Positions 20,701-29,614 of a DNA stretch of 64,000 nt are shown here, piece after piece. Origin of the DNA: Trichocoleus sp. FACHB-40 (lineage in GTDB: Bacteria > Cyanobacteriota > Cyanobacteriia > Cyanobacteriales > FACHB-T130); contig NZ_JACJPF010000087.1 of NCBI RefSeq assembly GCF_014695915.1, forward strand, positions 23,590-87,589, given 5' to 3'. The notes under the pieces were generated by a model. That model made no database searches. It was not told the DNA's origin and saw only the letters and a program-made list of their open reading frames with translations. Position 1 is the stretch's first letter; each line of letters begins with the position of its first letter. The translations under genes and the position numbers were made by a program.

Positions 20701-21998
20701 GGAGGCTGTTTGCCAATAATAAGTTCCACTTCGGGAATGACTTCAATGATTACCTGTCCGTTGGAGCTGAGAGCTGTTAAAAGTTTCCTTTTCCAGACAA
20801 ATATCTGTTCCTCAGTTTCTGTTAAGAGCTGCCTCATTAATTTCTGGAAAGCTTGAATTAAAGAATCATAAGGAACGTTTCGCTTAAACTGGTCAAATTT
20901 GCCACTAATAAAGTAACCTCTTTGTCGCACGATTGGTTTATGAATTTCATTCACCAAAGCGGATTTACCAATACCAGAAAAACCGGAAACTAGCACAATT
21001 TCAGTTGTGCCTAAACTAACTCTTTCAAAAGCATTCATTAGCACCGCAATTTCAGCTTCCCGTCCGTAGAGTTTTTGGGAAACTTGAAATTTATCTGAAA
21101 TATCATATTTACTTAGTGAAAAATTTTCAATTCTTCCACTATTATTTAGCTGATTTAGACAACATTCCAGGTCAGCTTTGATTCCAAAAGCACTTTGATA
21201 GCGGTCTTCAGCAGTTTTAGATAATAGCTTCATTACCAGCGCTGATAGTGCTTGCGGAATGTCTTGATTCAGAGCATGGGGTATTTCTGGTTGTTTAGCA
21301 ATGTGGCAGTGGATCAATTCCATCGGGTCGCTAGATTGGAAAGGTAACTGACCCGTCAGCATTTCATAAAAGGTGACACCTAAAGAATAAAAGTCTGTGC
21401 GGTAATCAATTGAGCGATTCATTCTCCCAGTTTGCTCTGGTGACATATAGGCAAGAGTGCCTTCGAGCAAATTGGGATTACTAATTGTTTGGTTCTCGAC
21501 AGACAATAGGGATGAAATGCTAAAGTCAGTAATTTTTACTAGACCAGTTTCAGGGTTAATGATAATATTTTGAGGTTTAATATCTTTGTGGATAATTTTA
21601 TGTTTATGGATTTGGCCAATCGTTTCTGAGAGTTGAATAGCTATTTGCAGGAAATCCAGTAATTCTATCCTCTGAGATGTAATATTATCTTTTAGGCTTT
21701 CTCCGCCAAAATCTTGAAATATTAAAACCAAAAAATTTTTGTGCTTTTGTAATTTTATTGGTTTAACTATTCCTGGTAAATTCAGATTTTTTGTGATTTC
21801 ATATTGATGTGTGAATTTGGCAACATCCGTTAAATCGGGATACTCTTTCCGAAGAAATTTAGCGATAATCGGTTGTCGATCGTGATCGCTATATCCCCGG
21901 TATACAACTGTTTTTAAACTTTCGTGAATTTTGATTAAATCTTTGTAGCCAGGAATGGTAAGCATAATCTTAAATTTATAGAAACTTAAATTAATCAA
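14751..21998 (-). CDS. Ser/Thr kinase, AAA ATPase, GAF, PAS, double histidine kinase hybrid
   Basis: A 2415-residue signalling protein. In order: Ser/Thr kinase (HKDIKPQN near residue 138, DFS instead of DFG near 156, [16 protein letters not shown] activation segment); AAA/STAND ATPase ([12 protein letters not shown] near 343, [12 protein letters not shown] near 469); a long helical TPR-like region (about 750-1280); GAF (about 1350-1500); PAS (about 1520-1640); HisKA ([10 protein letters not shown] near 1649) with HATPase; receiver (LLDVMMP near 1983); and a second HisKA (HEINNPVNF near 2106) with HATPase (GKGTGLGLS near 2369). The kinase-ATPase-histidine kinase architecture is known in cyanobacteria; ligands are not. 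The methyltransferase gene lies 40 bp upstream on the same strand. Confidence 0.93.
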   Translation of the reverse strand: MINLSFYKFKIMLTIPGYKDLIKIHESLKTVVYRGYSDHDRQPIIAKFLRKEYPDLTDVAKFTHQYEITKNLNLPGIVKPIKLQKHKNFLVLIFQDFGGESLKDNITSQRIELLDFLQIAIQLSETIGQIHKHKIIHKDIKPQNIIINPETGLVKITDFSISSLLSVENQTISNPNLLEGTLAYMSPEQTGRMNRSIDYRTDFYSLGVTFYEMLTGQLPFQSSDPMELIHCHIAKQPEIPHALNQDIPQALSALVMKLLSKTAEDRYQSAFGIKADLECCLNQLNNSGRIENFSLSKYDISDKFQVSQKLYGREAEIAVLMNAFERVSLGTTEIVLVSGFSGIGKSALVNEIHKPIVRQRGYFISGKFDQFKRNVPYDSLIQAFQKLMRQLLTETEEQIFVWKRKLLTALSSNGQVIIEVIPEVELIIGKQPPVPELEPAESRNRFNLVFQKFISVFTTKEHPLVLFLDDLQWTDSASLKLLQLLMTTPNSQYLLMIGAYRDNEVNATHPLMLALNEIKAYGTVINNIALEPLIIKYVNQLVADTLHCPIEKTPLLAELIFHKTHGNPFFLTQFLKSLYEENLVTFSSESSCWQWNLEQIQTMQITDNVVELMVKKIQKLDPNTQNVMKLAACIGNEFNLKILSIVNEKPQIETSDTLEEAVKEGLILPIGDAYKYIQSYVDDADGTNTNQEIVVSYRFLHDRVQQAVYSLIPEADKQQVHLKVGQLIIINASASELDDKIFDIVNQLNLGKNLIASQEEKYFLAKLNLTAGTKAKLSSAFEPALKYITAGMELLVEHSWETQYELALSLHMERADCEYLNGNIEDSEKFFEVILNKATSKIEKANVYISKVIIKTALVKPQEAVKISKEGLRLFGIDIPDDETELKSLIDRENQILKLNIENKKITELINAPEMTEPEQIILTKLLTNTIMPARFVNKDLAYAVILKTVNISLTYGNSNVTSFAYMSYGLALAGIDEFETAYEFGSLALKLNDKFNNLALKPRLYSVFSNYINHWKNHLKTDYKYLKYGFETAIEVGDFQWATYLVFYLVVKLFMKGDALDSLYQEYQKYNEFLKQKSGAFYDFLKLTQEIICILQGETIEDESFEREKHINEIKKLAGIQITYCIFESQRLYLSENYADAVVMAREAEKLVPTVFASILVPEHYFYYTLIQANLYPALSDTEKEPAMENMLANTETMRKWAESCPQNFLHKYLLMSAELARITDKPQEAMNLYERAIKSAQENDYIQNEAIANELAAKFYLAKGFDLIAKAYFTETRYGYLKWGASAKAKALEEKYSQFYSATSITNTKEAKTSSVASTSGEAGALDLTTIVKASQALAGEIVLSKLLEKLMKIVIENAGAQKGFLILEESGNLVIAAEGAVDQSEISVLQYTPIQSSQKVSTAIANYVKRTKENLVLNDAVNEGLFKSDIYVLQHQPKSILCTPIIKQTQLLGLLYLENNLTTNAFTPKRLEVLEILSSQIAISLENAKLYDEMTALNADLKQEISERKQAEAQLSDSEERFRIIAETTPIPLIITRITDGLVLYANDVCSSSLGVSTKELIGRKAPDFQYYPTERQKIVKILAQNGYVHNYELLAKKLDGTLFWINLSIQPITFNGERAMLSAFFDINDRKRMEELKDEFLANTSHELRTPLNGIIGIAESLIDGATGKLPEKTISNLAMVVSSGRRLSNLVNDILDFAKLKHGNLALQIKPVAMHAIANVVLSLSQPLIGTKPLQLRNSIDSLTPPVDADEDRLQQILSNLVGNAIKFTDTGVVEVSAKLIESSIESEELNLNFSAQKSLTPCLEISVSDTGIGIPADSLDRIFESFEQADGTTARVYGGTGLGLAITKQLVELHGSKICVESTVGKGSRFSFTLPLSRNVEIPTTSLHKTPSLTKFKELPEISNSKLNIQDNTPQQDLTEIKANEGNFKILIVDDEPINIQVLVNYLSEQNYTISQASNGIEALSIIENGLRPDMILLDVMMPRMTGYEVCQKIREQFSPSELPILMLTAKNQVSDLVEGFNSGANDYLTKPISKNELLARINIHLQLANLEALQQSEEREREKAEQLELTLRELQRTQSQLIQAEKMSALGQLVAGVAHEINNPVNFIYGNLSHANSYAQDLLKLLGLYQQHYPNPVPEIVSEVEEIELEYLKEDLPKIINSMEMGAERINQIVLSLRNFSRLDQAEMKAVDIHSGIDSSLVILQSRLKEKPGQPEIQIIKEYGDLPLVYCYAGQLNQVFMNLLTNAIDALEMVGEDWKMSNGEFPIQNQAMFWEKPEVGGRTSHPPNPSSISPKIASKSGDVLGRINFPQNRAEIQNREIRICTEVLEGDQIAIRIADNGLGIPPEVQQRIFDPFFTTKPVGKGTGLGLSISYQIVVDKHGGQIECLSTPGRGTEFIIIVPIRQNCL
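15062..15176. repeat. 24-bp direct repeat pair inside the kinase gene
   Basis: Two 24-bp copies beginning TTCCCAAAACATC (15062-15085 and 15153-15176) differ at one base. They flank a linker segment inside the last HATPase domain and are translated in frame. The insertion of about 50 residues lies between the N-box helix and the strand leading to DNGLGIPPE. Confidence 0.85.
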
Positions 21999-22038
21999 TA
22001 TTTAGGTTAGATGCAACCCCGTAGCTTTATCAAAGCAC

Positions 22039-23316
22039 TCAACATAACCAATCCTTACGAGTAAGAGGCAGATTCCATTCTTTATCAGCCTGCCGTCGCA
22101 GTAACATTTGATAGACTGCCAGATAGTTCTGTTCAAAGGATTGGGCAAAACCAGTCAGATAAAGCCGCCATAATCGCGCTTTCGGTTCTCCGATTAAAGC
22201 GATCGCTTGCTCCATCGCTACCTCTAGGTTAGCAGCCCAACATCTGAAAGTTTTGCCGTAGTGCGATCGCCAAGTTTCAACATCGACGATTTCCCATCCC
22301 GTCTCCTCTGCGGCACCTAAATTGGTAGACAGATTGGACAATTTTCCATCCGGAAAAATGTAACGCGCAATAAAACGATCGTTAAGACTAGAACCGTCCG
22401 ATTGTTCCATCGCAGTCATGCCGTGGTTGAGAAACAAACCTCCAGGCTTCAAAGCAGATAAAGTATTCTGAAAATATATTGGATAGTTATTAACTCCTAC
22501 GTGTTCAACCATACCAATAGAAACAATTTTGTCGAAAGTTGGCTGCTTGGGTAAGTCTCGATAGTCTAAAAGCTCAACTTGCATCTGTTCGCCTAAACCT
22601 TCTTTTTGAATTATTTTCTGATTAAAGTCCAGTTGTTCTTTGCTCAAAGTAATGCCATAACCTTTCACTCCGTAATGGCTTATAGCCCAGCGTAGCAAAG
22701 CACCCCAGCCACAGCCAATGTCTAGTAAATACTCTCCTGATTTCAGCCGCAGCTTACGACAAATTCTATCAAGTTTAGCTTCCTGAGCTTCTTTGAGGCT
22801 CATCTGTTCGCTTTCAAAATAAGCACATGAGTAAATAAGCAAAGGATCGAGCCAAAGGCGGTAAAAATCATTGCCAACATCATAGTGATGTTGAATAACT
22901 GCTTGGTCACGTTCCTTAGTGCCAAATTTAAGTTTTTGCCAAGGTGAATTTTCTTGAAGCGATACAGATAACTGGGGTAAAGTCAGGGCTTCAGTCCAAG
23001 ACTTGATTAATTTGCTGCGTTTGATGTGGGAGTAGGAAATATTCCCTAATCGTAGTAGGTCGTTGATGTCACCTGAAAAGTCCACAAAGCCCTGAAGATA
23101 GGCTTCACCTAACACCAAAATATCTTGAGTGAGAATGAGAATCCTGATTACTCCGGGATGATGAATCTGCAATGTGAATTTAGAAAGATGGTTATTAGTG
23201 CTTGTGGATGATAGTTGCTCTGTACCCCAGCAATCAATGCACAATTGCAGAGGTAGTGTAGACAACACTTCAAGCAAGATTTCGCGGATACTGGAAGGAA
23301 GAGTAGGGTAAGGCAT
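22039..23316 (-). CDS. Cyclopropane-fatty-acyl-phospholipid synthase family methyltransferase
   Basis: A 425-residue SAM-dependent methyltransferase of the CFA synthase/mycolic acid methyltransferase family. HHYDVGNDFYRLWLD (near residue 142) is the family hallmark, followed by the SAM-binding LLDIGCGWGALL (near 198), GITLSKEQ, and SIGMVEHVG (near 270). It probably modifies unsaturated acyl chains of membrane lipids; a tailoring methyltransferase is possible. The N-terminal 130 residues form the usual SCP2-like/lipid-binding portion, so the length is typical. It is 40 bp upstream of the giant kinase on the same strand, consistent with one operon. Confidence 0.88.
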   Translation of the reverse strand: MPYPTLPSSIREILLEVLSTLPLQLCIDCWGTEQLSSTSTNNHLSKFTLQIHHPGVIRILILTQDILVLGEAYLQGFVDFSGDINDLLRLGNISYSHIKRSKLIKSWTEALTLPQLSVSLQENSPWQKLKFGTKERDQAVIQHHYDVGNDFYRLWLDPLLIYSCAYFESEQMSLKEAQEAKLDRICRKLRLKSGEYLLDIGCGWGALLRWAISHYGVKGYGITLSKEQLDFNQKIIQKEGLGEQMQVELLDYRDLPKQPTFDKIVSIGMVEHVGVNNYPIYFQNTLSALKPGGLFLNHGMTAMEQSDGSSLNDRFIARYIFPDGKLSNLSTNLGAAEETGWEIVDVETWRSHYGKTFRCWAANLEVAMEQAIALIGEPKARLWRLYLTGFAQSFEQNYLAVYQMLLRRQADKEWNLPLTRKDWLC

Positions 23317-23910
23317 TGATATTGAGTAATTCGTAATTATATTGCAGCTATTGAGCGATTATAGCCATGATTTAGGAATGGTATTACTTACAATGCACAC
23401 TTGTATATAATTTATCGGGCGCGGATACCCTGTGTCTTCCAGATCCAGGTTACGAGAGCAAGGTGTTATTGGTTAAGTGAGCTTGTCAAAGCGATCGCAT
23501 AACGTGGTGTCCGCTGTTCAGCTTGCTTTAACCGTTTTCATAACCCCAACTTTTTAGAGATTCTGGCGCAGGTGATACAAATCGAAAATTTTCCTAGCAC
23601 GCTTTAGCCTACCCGAAGGGATGTTTAGAGCCTCAAACGCTGAAAGTCACTGCCACCAAGCATTTAACAAATTCATTTGCAAATATTTTTCTAAAATAGG
23701 TTGGGTAGAGCGTAAGCGAAAGCCAACGAACTGCACCAGTGCTGGGTTTTGTAAACTTAAACGCCACGCACCCCAGCCTACACATCCGAGATTTGTCAGT
23801 CAATCAGCTAGTAAACCTCAACCCCAGCACAAAAGCGTCTACTTCGATTCTTTGAAGCCTTACTCAATTGCGTTTGAGAAGTTCAAAGAAATCAACGCAG
23901 GTAGAAAATC
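23317..23910. other. Degenerate intergenic region with Y-type repeat
   Basis: Nearly 600 bp without an intact gene. TTGTATATAATTTA at about 23401-23414 resembles a -10 region. A copy of the dispersed GGTTGGGT...GAAAGCCAACG repeat lies at about 23698-23770. Downstream sequence just before the thioesterase remnant does not encode the missing N-terminus of that protein. Confidence 0.5.
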
Positions 23911-24426
23911 AGCACCTTCGCTTTTTTCGGTCACAGTATGGGTGCGCTGATCGGGTTTGAACTGGCTCGTAAACTCCGCGCCCAGCAAGCACCAACCCCA
24001 AATCATCTCTTCATTTCGGGTCGCCGTGCGCCTCAGATACCCGATCGAAATCCTTTAATTCATACGCTACCAGAGCCTGAATTTTTGTCAGAGCTACGTC
24101 AATTGAATGGTACACCCAAACAGGTGCTAGAACATTATGAATTGATGCAACTGTTAATGCCCATCTTGCGAGCAGATTTTTCAATCTGTGGAACATATAC
24201 TTACCTAACTGAACCTCCCCTTGATTGTTCTATCTCTGCCTTTGGTGGAATAGAAGATTCAGGAGAGACACCAGAAATGATTGAAAGCTGAAGTGTGCAA
24301 ACAAGTTCTTTATTTTCCCTAGAAATGCTTCCCGGCGACCACTTTTTTATTAACAGTAGTCAGCAACCGCTTCTAGAAATGCTTTCTAAAAAAATAGACC
24401 AACTTAGGGTACTAGGGTTTGTGTAA
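23911..24426 (+). pseudogene. Type II thioesterase remnant (NRPS/PKS editing)
   Basis: The frame reads FAFFGHSMGALIGFELAR, the GxSxG elbow of type II thioesterases, then SGRRAPQIPDR, LPEPEFLSELRQLNGTP, the segment LMPILRADFSI and ISAFGGIEDS. A TGA stop at 24289-24291 sits where Trp is expected in the family. Past it, in the same frame, the protein continues to LEMLPGDHFFINS with the catalytic His and a stop at 24424-24426. The N-terminal about 75 residues are absent. So the gene has lost its start and carries a Trp-to-stop change. It is likely a relic of the nonribosomal peptide locus whose NRPS genes lie about 5 kb downstream. Confidence 0.85.
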
Positions 24427-24440
24427 AATAGCAAATATAC

Positions 24441-24512
24441 CTGGCGATTAGAAATCGCGGCTACACAAACAAAGTCCGCCTATGCGGACTTTTGAACCCG
24501 CAAGGCGGGTTT
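24441..24512. repeat. Dispersed element with two hairpins
   Basis: After a lead containing GATTAGAAATCGCGGCTAC come two palindromes: AAAGTCCGC-CTAT-GCGGACTTT (24471-24492) and AACCCGC-AAG-GCGGGTT (24495-24511). This is a common intergenic repeat type in cyanobacteria. It sits between the thioesterase remnant and the convergent pentapeptide gene, and could also terminate transcription. Confidence 0.8.
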
Positions 24513-24537
24513 AGAAACCAAAAAAATTAATATTAGC

Positions 24538-24563
24538 GTTGGGTTTCGTTACCTCAACCCAAC
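24538..24563. repeat. Dispersed GTTGGGTTTCGT inverted repeat
   Basis: Arms GTTGGGTT and AACCCAAC flank a 10-nt centre. Relatives are seen at about 23698-23770, 32988-33056, 58909-58963 and 60739-60775. Confidence 0.75.
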
Positions 24564-24601
24564 CTAAAATTTTTCTTTATGAATGAATTAATTATGTGTA
24601 C

Positions 24602-25414
24602 CTAGTTATTTGGATAACCTATTGCACCAGAAAAATCTGTGTTTAAAAGTCTGGCACCATCAAATTTAGCATTTGTTAAGTCAGCACCTCTGAAAGATGT
24701 CTCTGAAGCACTTTTAATTTTTTTAATAGCTAAAGTTAGGGAATTCATTACTAACAAAATCGAAATTAGTGATAGAAGGCTCCAAATGACTCCCAAAATA
24801 GGATTATGTGTACTTAAAAACGCGATCGCATTTGTTCCAACTAAGAATGCAAACCCATATCCTGCAACTGCTTCGGCAATTGTAACCGCGATCGCTACTA
24901 ATGAACTTCTAATTTTGAAACTAGCATAAGCCATCGCTACGCCTCCTATCACTGCACCGAAAATCGCTATTTGCGGATTATTGCCTGTGGTAGTTCCGGC
25001 ATAGAAGAAACCCAGCAAAGCTCCTGACGCTGTTGCTGAGATTGTCGTTGCGATGCGTCCTGCGATCGCTCTCGTTCCTGAAGCAGCGGTAGGAATACCT
25101 AAGCTAGTATATAAAGCTAATATATAAGCCCAACCAGGTTCTTGTGCAGTCCGGCCGAGAACGCCAAATATCATTCGAGCGATCGCATCCGTCACACAGG
25201 TCGCTACTACTACTGCAAATATAATTAAAATGATTAATTTTTTAGGAGATTGACCAGCTATAACTCGCTCAAAATTGGCTCCCTGTAATAGAGCATTGCT
25301 AAAATCACAACCGCGAATATCGCAACCGCTGAAGTCTGCATTGTAGAGATTTTGTCCTTTGAAAGAGCGGTTTTGTAAATTTTTATTGGTATTAGCAGGG
25401 TTTTGATTGGTCAT
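24602..25414 (-). CDS. Pentapeptide-repeat protein with central membrane domain
   Basis: A 270-residue protein. Residues about 15-50 hold pentapeptide repeats (SFKGQ NLYNA DFSGC DIRGC DFSNA LLQGA NF), and the C-terminal about 30 residues hold more (SFRGA DLTNA KFDGA RLLNT DFSGA). Between them are about six hydrophobic segments rich in Ala/Gly/Ile. The ends would form a split beta-helix on one face of a membrane protein. This layout occurs in cyanobacteria, but no function is established that I know of. Transcribed toward the thioesterase remnant; ATG at 25414. Confidence 0.75.
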   Translation of the reverse strand: MTNQNPANTNKNLQNRSFKGQNLYNADFSGCDIRGCDFSNALLQGANFERVIAGQSPKKLIILIIFAVVVATCVTDAIARMIFGVLGRTAQEPGWAYILALYTSLGIPTAASGTRAIAGRIATTISATASGALLGFFYAGTTTGNNPQIAIFGAVIGGVAMAYASFKIRSSLVAIAVTIAEAVAGYGFAFLVGTNAIAFLSTHNPILGVIWSLLSLISILLVMNSLTLAIKKIKSASETSFRGADLTNAKFDGARLLNTDFSGAIGYPNN

Positions 25415-25659
25415 ACTCAGTATATAAAAACGTTTGGAATAAATATGGAATTCTTCAATATAAGATTATATATTAATACTATTTATATTTAGAAAGGCTT
25501 ATGAACCCCGAAGGCGCAAAGGGCGGGAAGGAAGAGTAAAAAGGAAAACTTTGTTTACTTAAAAATTGGTATATTAATGATTTTTAAGCACAATTTTTAA
25601 GAGTGAAAACTAATTAGCTTGCTATAATAAGGTTTTTATTATCGTTTCTGGATAAAGGG

Positions 25660-26571
25660 ATGCCTGCTCAACGCCAGATTTATCTAAATCGATTTTTGCT
25701 ATTTGCTGGAACTGGGTTATTGATATTACCATTGATACTCTACGGTAGGCTGCATTTTTTACGCCCGCCCCAGATGAATAAAGGGCAAGCATTGTTTCAA
25801 GGTATATTTTACAGGCGCGATGTCCGTTCAACACCAAGGCCGCTGATGATCCATATTGTCACTGTTGACTTGACAACACCAGGAGTCAAAGTGTTAGTTA
25901 CTCCGGGAATGCTAACACCAGATGATACAGAAATTAATGCGCGGACTACATCAGAATTTCTCAATGAATTTAAACTGCAATTGGCGATCAATGGTAGCTT
26001 CTTCTATCTTTTTCGCGAACAAACTCCTTGGGATTATTATCCCCACAGTGGAGATCGCGTTAACGTAGTGGGACAAGCGATCGCAAATGGACGTATTTAT
26101 TCTAAATTTGAGTCAAAATGGCCTGTGGTGTGCTTTTTGTCAAGCAATATGTCCCAAATTTTTGACAGTGGATCTTGCCCTAAAGATACGTTTGCTGCGG
26201 TTGGGGGGAATGAGGTTCTGGTTGCAGGGGGTAATCGTGTAAGCAAAAATTTTAATGGCAATAATAATAAGCCATACCCGCGTGTTGTAGTGGCTACGAA
26301 TAAAAAAGGTGACAAACTCTGGCTAATTGCTGTAGATGGCAAGCAGCCGCTTTATAGCGAAGGGGTGACAATAGCTGAACTGACAAAGATTGTTATGGAG
26401 TTAGGGGCATATGCTGCACTTAACCTTGATGGTGGCGGTTCAACAACTCTGGTGATGGCAACTCCTTCGGGAGCAAGTTTATTAAATGCTCCGATTCATA
26501 CTAAACTACCTATGCGCGAGCGTCCTATTGCTAATCACTTAGGATTTTATGCTTTACCCTTGCAGAGGTAG
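25660..26571 (+). CDS. Phosphodiester glycosidase family (NAGPA-like) exported protein
   Basis: A 303-residue protein with one N-terminal signal/anchor helix (FLLFAGTGLLILPLILYG) and a NAGPA/phosphodiester glycosidase domain. Recognisable motifs are VVTVDLTTPGVKV-like VDLTTPGVKVLVTPG, LAINGSFFY (near residue 110), GDRVNVVGQAIANG, AVDGKQPLYSEGVTI and ALNLDGGGSTTLV (near residue 262), the family's signature. The ATG at 25660 has AAAGGG just upstream. In animals the domain removes N-acetylglucosamine from phosphodiesters; in bacteria it is linked to cell-wall or exopolysaccharide metabolism. Substrate here is unknown. Confidence 0.85.
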   Translation: MPAQRQIYLNRFLLFAGTGLLILPLILYGRLHFLRPPQMNKGQALFQGIFYRRDVRSTPRPLMIHIVTVDLTTPGVKVLVTPGMLTPDDTEINARTTSEFLNEFKLQLAINGSFFYLFREQTPWDYYPHSGDRVNVVGQAIANGRIYSKFESKWPVVCFLSSNMSQIFDSGSCPKDTFAAVGGNEVLVAGGNRVSKNFNGNNNKPYPRVVVATNKKGDKLWLIAVDGKQPLYSEGVTIAELTKIVMELGAYAALNLDGGGSTTLVMATPSGASLLNAPIHTKLPMRERPIANHLGFYALPLQR

Positions 26572-26679
26572 AGGGTAGTGCAGTGATGCAATGAGATATA
26601 TATGCTTAATCTAAGCGATCGCGTCCTTTAAAGGGGAAAATTAGAATTAGTTTTTATAGTGTCGCTTACTAAAATTTCT

Positions 26680-28170
26680 ATGGAATCCGCCGCGATCGCA
26701 CCCAATCCCTTACCCAACTATATTAATGGGGAGTGGTGTGCTTCCCACGCCACCGAATTTTTGAATGTGGTGAACCCTGCTACCGCCGAAGTGCTGACGA
26801 AGGTTCCTTTGTCGCCCCAGAGTGATGTAAACGCAGCAGCAACAGCAGCAGCAACGGCTTATCATAGTTGGCGGCGCACTCCACCCACCGAAAGAGTGCA
26901 ATACTTATTCAAACTCAAATTCTTATTAGAAGAACACCTTGACGAGTTAGCCCGGACAATTACTTTGGAATGCGGGAAAACCTTAGCAGAGTCACGCGGG
27001 GAAATGCAACGGGCGATAGAAAATGTAGAAGTTGCCTGTGGAATTCCCATGCTAATCCAGGGTTACAATTTGGAAGATATTGCCCGTGGAATTGATGAAA
27101 TAATGATTCGTCAACCTGTGGGAGTTGTAGCGATAATTGCACCTTTTAATTTTCCGGGGATGATTCCTTTTTGGTTTCTGCCTTACGCGATCGCTTGCGG
27201 CAATACTTGCATTGTCAAACCCTCAGAAAGGGTGCCGTTAACGATGCAAAAGGTGTTTGAATTGTTAGAAAAGACAGGTTTACCGAAAGGTGTAATTAAC
27301 CTGGTAAATGGTGCAAAAGAAGCCGTGGATGCAATTTTGGAACATCGAACTATTCGCGCCATCAGCTTTGTTGGTTCCTCACCAGTAGCACAGTATGTTT
27401 ACAGTCGTGCTGCTGCATTTGGTAAGCGGGTGCAATGTCAGGGAGGGGCGAAAAATCCGATTATTGTTTTGCCAGATGCAGACATGGAAATGACTACCCG
27501 CATCACCGCAGATAGTGCCTTTGGGTGTGCGGGACAACGTTGTTTAGCAGCTTCTTTAGCAGTGACGGTGGGAGAAGCGCGTCACACTTTTACAGAAGCG
27601 ATCGCTAACTCTGCACAAACCAGAATGGTAGGCTATGGTTTGGATGAAAAAGTGCAAATGGGGCCAGTAATTACCTCTCAAAGTCGCGACCGAATTGAAG
27701 GGTTAATTCAACAGGGAGCAAATGAAGGTGCGACTGTATTAGTAGACGGACGCAACCCGAAAATTTCTGGTTATGAACAGGGTAATTTTATTCGGCCAAC
27801 GATTCTGCAAAATGTCAACCCGAATAGTGAACTAGCGCGTACAGAAGTTTTTGGTCCAGTATTAGGGTTGATGCACTTGGATACAATTGAGGATGCGATC
27901 GCATTGGTTAACAGTGGTCAATGGGGAAATATGGCTTGTTTATTTACCAACAGTGGTGCAGCAGCGCGGAAGTTTCGTTATGAAGCTGAAGCAGGTAATA
28001 TTGGCATTAATATTGGTGTAGCAGCACCGATGGCATTCTTTCCTTTTAGTGGTTGGAAAGATAGCTTCTACGGTGACTTACACGGTCAAGGTAGACACGC
28101 CGTAGAATTTTTCACGCAAACTAAAGTTGTTGTTGAACGCTGGCCTAAAGATTGGTCACGCCAGTTTTAA
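26680..28170 (+). CDS. mmsA: CoA-acylating methylmalonate-semialdehyde dehydrogenase
   Basis: NAD-dependent aldehyde dehydrogenase of about 496 residues, converting (methyl)malonate semialdehyde to propionyl- or acetyl-CoA. MMSDH hallmarks are NYINGEW at the start, [33 protein letters not shown] and the catalytic Cys in [12 protein letters not shown], followed by EVFGPVLGL and [20 protein letters not shown]. An in-frame GTG at 26659 would add seven residues; neither start has a clear ribosome site, so the ATG at 26680 is a preference. No inositol or valine catabolism genes are adjacent. It converges on the MFS gene across a strong inverted repeat. Confidence 0.9.
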   Translation: MESAAIAPNPLPNYINGEWCASHATEFLNVVNPATAEVLTKVPLSPQSDVNAAATAAATAYHSWRRTPPTERVQYLFKLKFLLEEHLDELARTITLECGKTLAESRGEMQRAIENVEVACGIPMLIQGYNLEDIARGIDEIMIRQPVGVVAIIAPFNFPGMIPFWFLPYAIACGNTCIVKPSERVPLTMQKVFELLEKTGLPKGVINLVNGAKEAVDAILEHRTIRAISFVGSSPVAQYVYSRAAAFGKRVQCQGGAKNPIIVLPDADMEMTTRITADSAFGCAGQRCLAASLAVTVGEARHTFTEAIANSAQTRMVGYGLDEKVQMGPVITSQSRDRIEGLIQQGANEGATVLVDGRNPKISGYEQGNFIRPTILQNVNPNSELARTEVFGPVLGLMHLDTIEDAIALVNSGQWGNMACLFTNSGAAARKFRYEAEAGNIGINIGVAAPMAFFPFSGWKDSFYGDLHGQGRHAVEFFTQTKVVVERWPKDWSRQF

Positions 28171-28218
28171 ATTTCAGCGCTCATTTGTAAAGTTTCCAGT
28201 TAATCTATAGCGTTTCTC

Positions 28219-28300
28219 AGTTGGGTGGAATATATCGCAGTTCTGACGTTGTTGCTAGGGACATGGCAATGCCATGTCCCTACAGATGTATAGCACCCAA
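28219..28300. repeat. Nested inverted repeat between convergent genes
   Basis: An inner palindrome has 12-bp arms TAGGGACATGGC/GCCATGTCCCTA with a 3-nt centre (28256-28282). It is enclosed by outer arms GTTGGGTG (about 28220) and CACCCAAC (about 28299). It lies between the stops of mmsA and the MFS gene, where it could terminate both transcripts. Confidence 0.8.
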
Positions 28301-28310
28301 CCTTGAATTG

Positions 28311-29504
28311 CTACACTGTTGATGGCTTCACTCTGGGCGCGTATCTTTTGCGAGTAAATACTGCTAATAAAAATACAAAAAATGTTAGCGTTCCAGCTAA
28401 ATATAATGGATAACCATAGGTAGTTGGATTAGATTGATTAATCACCATTCCAGCAATTACAGGGCCAAAGGCGTTGGAAATGCTTAAATAAGAGGAATTA
28501 AGACCCATTGCCGTTCCTTGCTCCTCTGGCTTAGAATTTAAGGAAATCAAAGTATTAATTATCGGCTGAACTAAAGAATTGAGAATCGAAAAAAGTATAG
28601 TTATTGACACAAAATAAATAATGTTTGGCATGATTGGCATTAAACTAAACGATAAACTGCGAACAAATAAAGCTAAAAATAAGATATTAACTAGCTCAAA
28701 TCTTCTAGTTAAAATCGATATCCCCAATGTTTGCATAATGACACTCAGTACCCCAAACAGTAGAAACATCAGCGTCAAAGACTTACTGTTTTGACCCAGT
28801 ACATTAATGAAGTAGGGTTGAAAAGCATAGGTAAAAATTGTGAAAGTGGTGCCAATAAAGAAATTGATAATTAAAAGAATCCCGATTTTGGGAGTAGCAA
28901 GACCTTTAATTAAATTTCCTAAGCCTAAGTCAAAAATGTTGTGTCCTCGCTCAGCCTTAGTTTGGATGGTTTCAGGTAGAAAAAAGATAGTAATTAACAA
29001 AGCCGCCAACGCGATCGCGCTCGAAAAAAAAAAAGAAGCTCCTAAAGAAATTTCCTGCGCTAGTAAACTAATCGCTGGCCCCAATATAAAACCTAAACCA
29101 AAAGCTGCCCCCAAAATTCCAAAACCTTTAGCGCGATTTTCTGGGGTAGTTATATCAGAAATAATCGCCTGGGCTACTGAATTATTACCCCCAGTAATTC
29201 CATCCAGAAATCGAGCTAAAAATAGAACGATTGCTGTTGTAGCGTTTCCCGCGATAAAATTGGCGATTACTGTCCCCGCTAAACTGATAATTAGTAACGG
29301 CTTTCGTCCAAAGCGATCGGAAAGTTTACCAATTACAGGAGTGGCAAAAAATTGCGCTAAAGAGTAAATCGAGAATAAGAAGCTAGTTTGAAAATCGTTT
29401 AGTCCAAATTGTTTGCCATAAAGATAAATTATCGGGAGTAAAATTGTTAAACTGAGGGAATTAATAAAAGCAATTAAAGCAGTAATCCCAAATTTTTGAT
29501 TCAT
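28311..29504 (-). CDS. MFS transporter, TetA-like drug/metabolite efflux family
   Basis: A 397-residue, 12-helix major facilitator. The signature between helices 2 and 3 is intact (GKLSDRFGRKPLL, residues about 60-72), and the antiporter-type motif GLGFILGPAISLL lies near residue 135. The architecture resembles bacterial tetracycline-resistance-like (TCR/Tet) exporters. It is divergent from the first NRPS gene with 83-110 bp between starts, an arrangement common for peptide export, so it is a plausible exporter of the NRPS product. This link is inferred from position only. Confidence 0.88.
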   Translation of the reverse strand: MNQKFGITALIAFINSLSLTILLPIIYLYGKQFGLNDFQTSFLFSIYSLAQFFATPVIGKLSDRFGRKPLLIISLAGTVIANFIAGNATTAIVLFLARFLDGITGGNNSVAQAIISDITTPENRAKGFGILGAAFGLGFILGPAISLLAQEISLGASFFFSSAIALAALLITIFFLPETIQTKAERGHNIFDLGLGNLIKGLATPKIGILLIINFFIGTTFTIFTYAFQPYFINVLGQNSKSLTLMFLLFGVLSVIMQTLGISILTRRFELVNILFLALFVRSLSFSLMPIMPNIIYFVSITILFSILNSLVQPIINTLISLNSKPEEQGTAMGLNSSYLSISNAFGPVIAGMVINQSNPTTYGYPLYLAGTLTFFVFLLAVFTRKRYAPRVKPSTV

Positions 29505-29614
29505 AAGAGTTATATAGTAGTCCTAAACGAGTTGTAAAATGTTTTTCATTTGTAGCGCAGGCATCTCCCTGCGATAGGGTCTCCCGCTTGTCCTACTTAC
29601 CAGAAAAAATCGAT

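Noticed and set aside
23621..23950. 109-codon frame upstream of the thioesterase remnant.
   Set aside because: Built largely from a dispersed repeat, no domain motifs, and in a different frame from the thioesterase.
28840..29367. 175-codon plus-strand frame rich in Lys/Pro/Ile opposite the MFS gene.
   Set aside because: Antisense shadow of a hydrophobic membrane protein.
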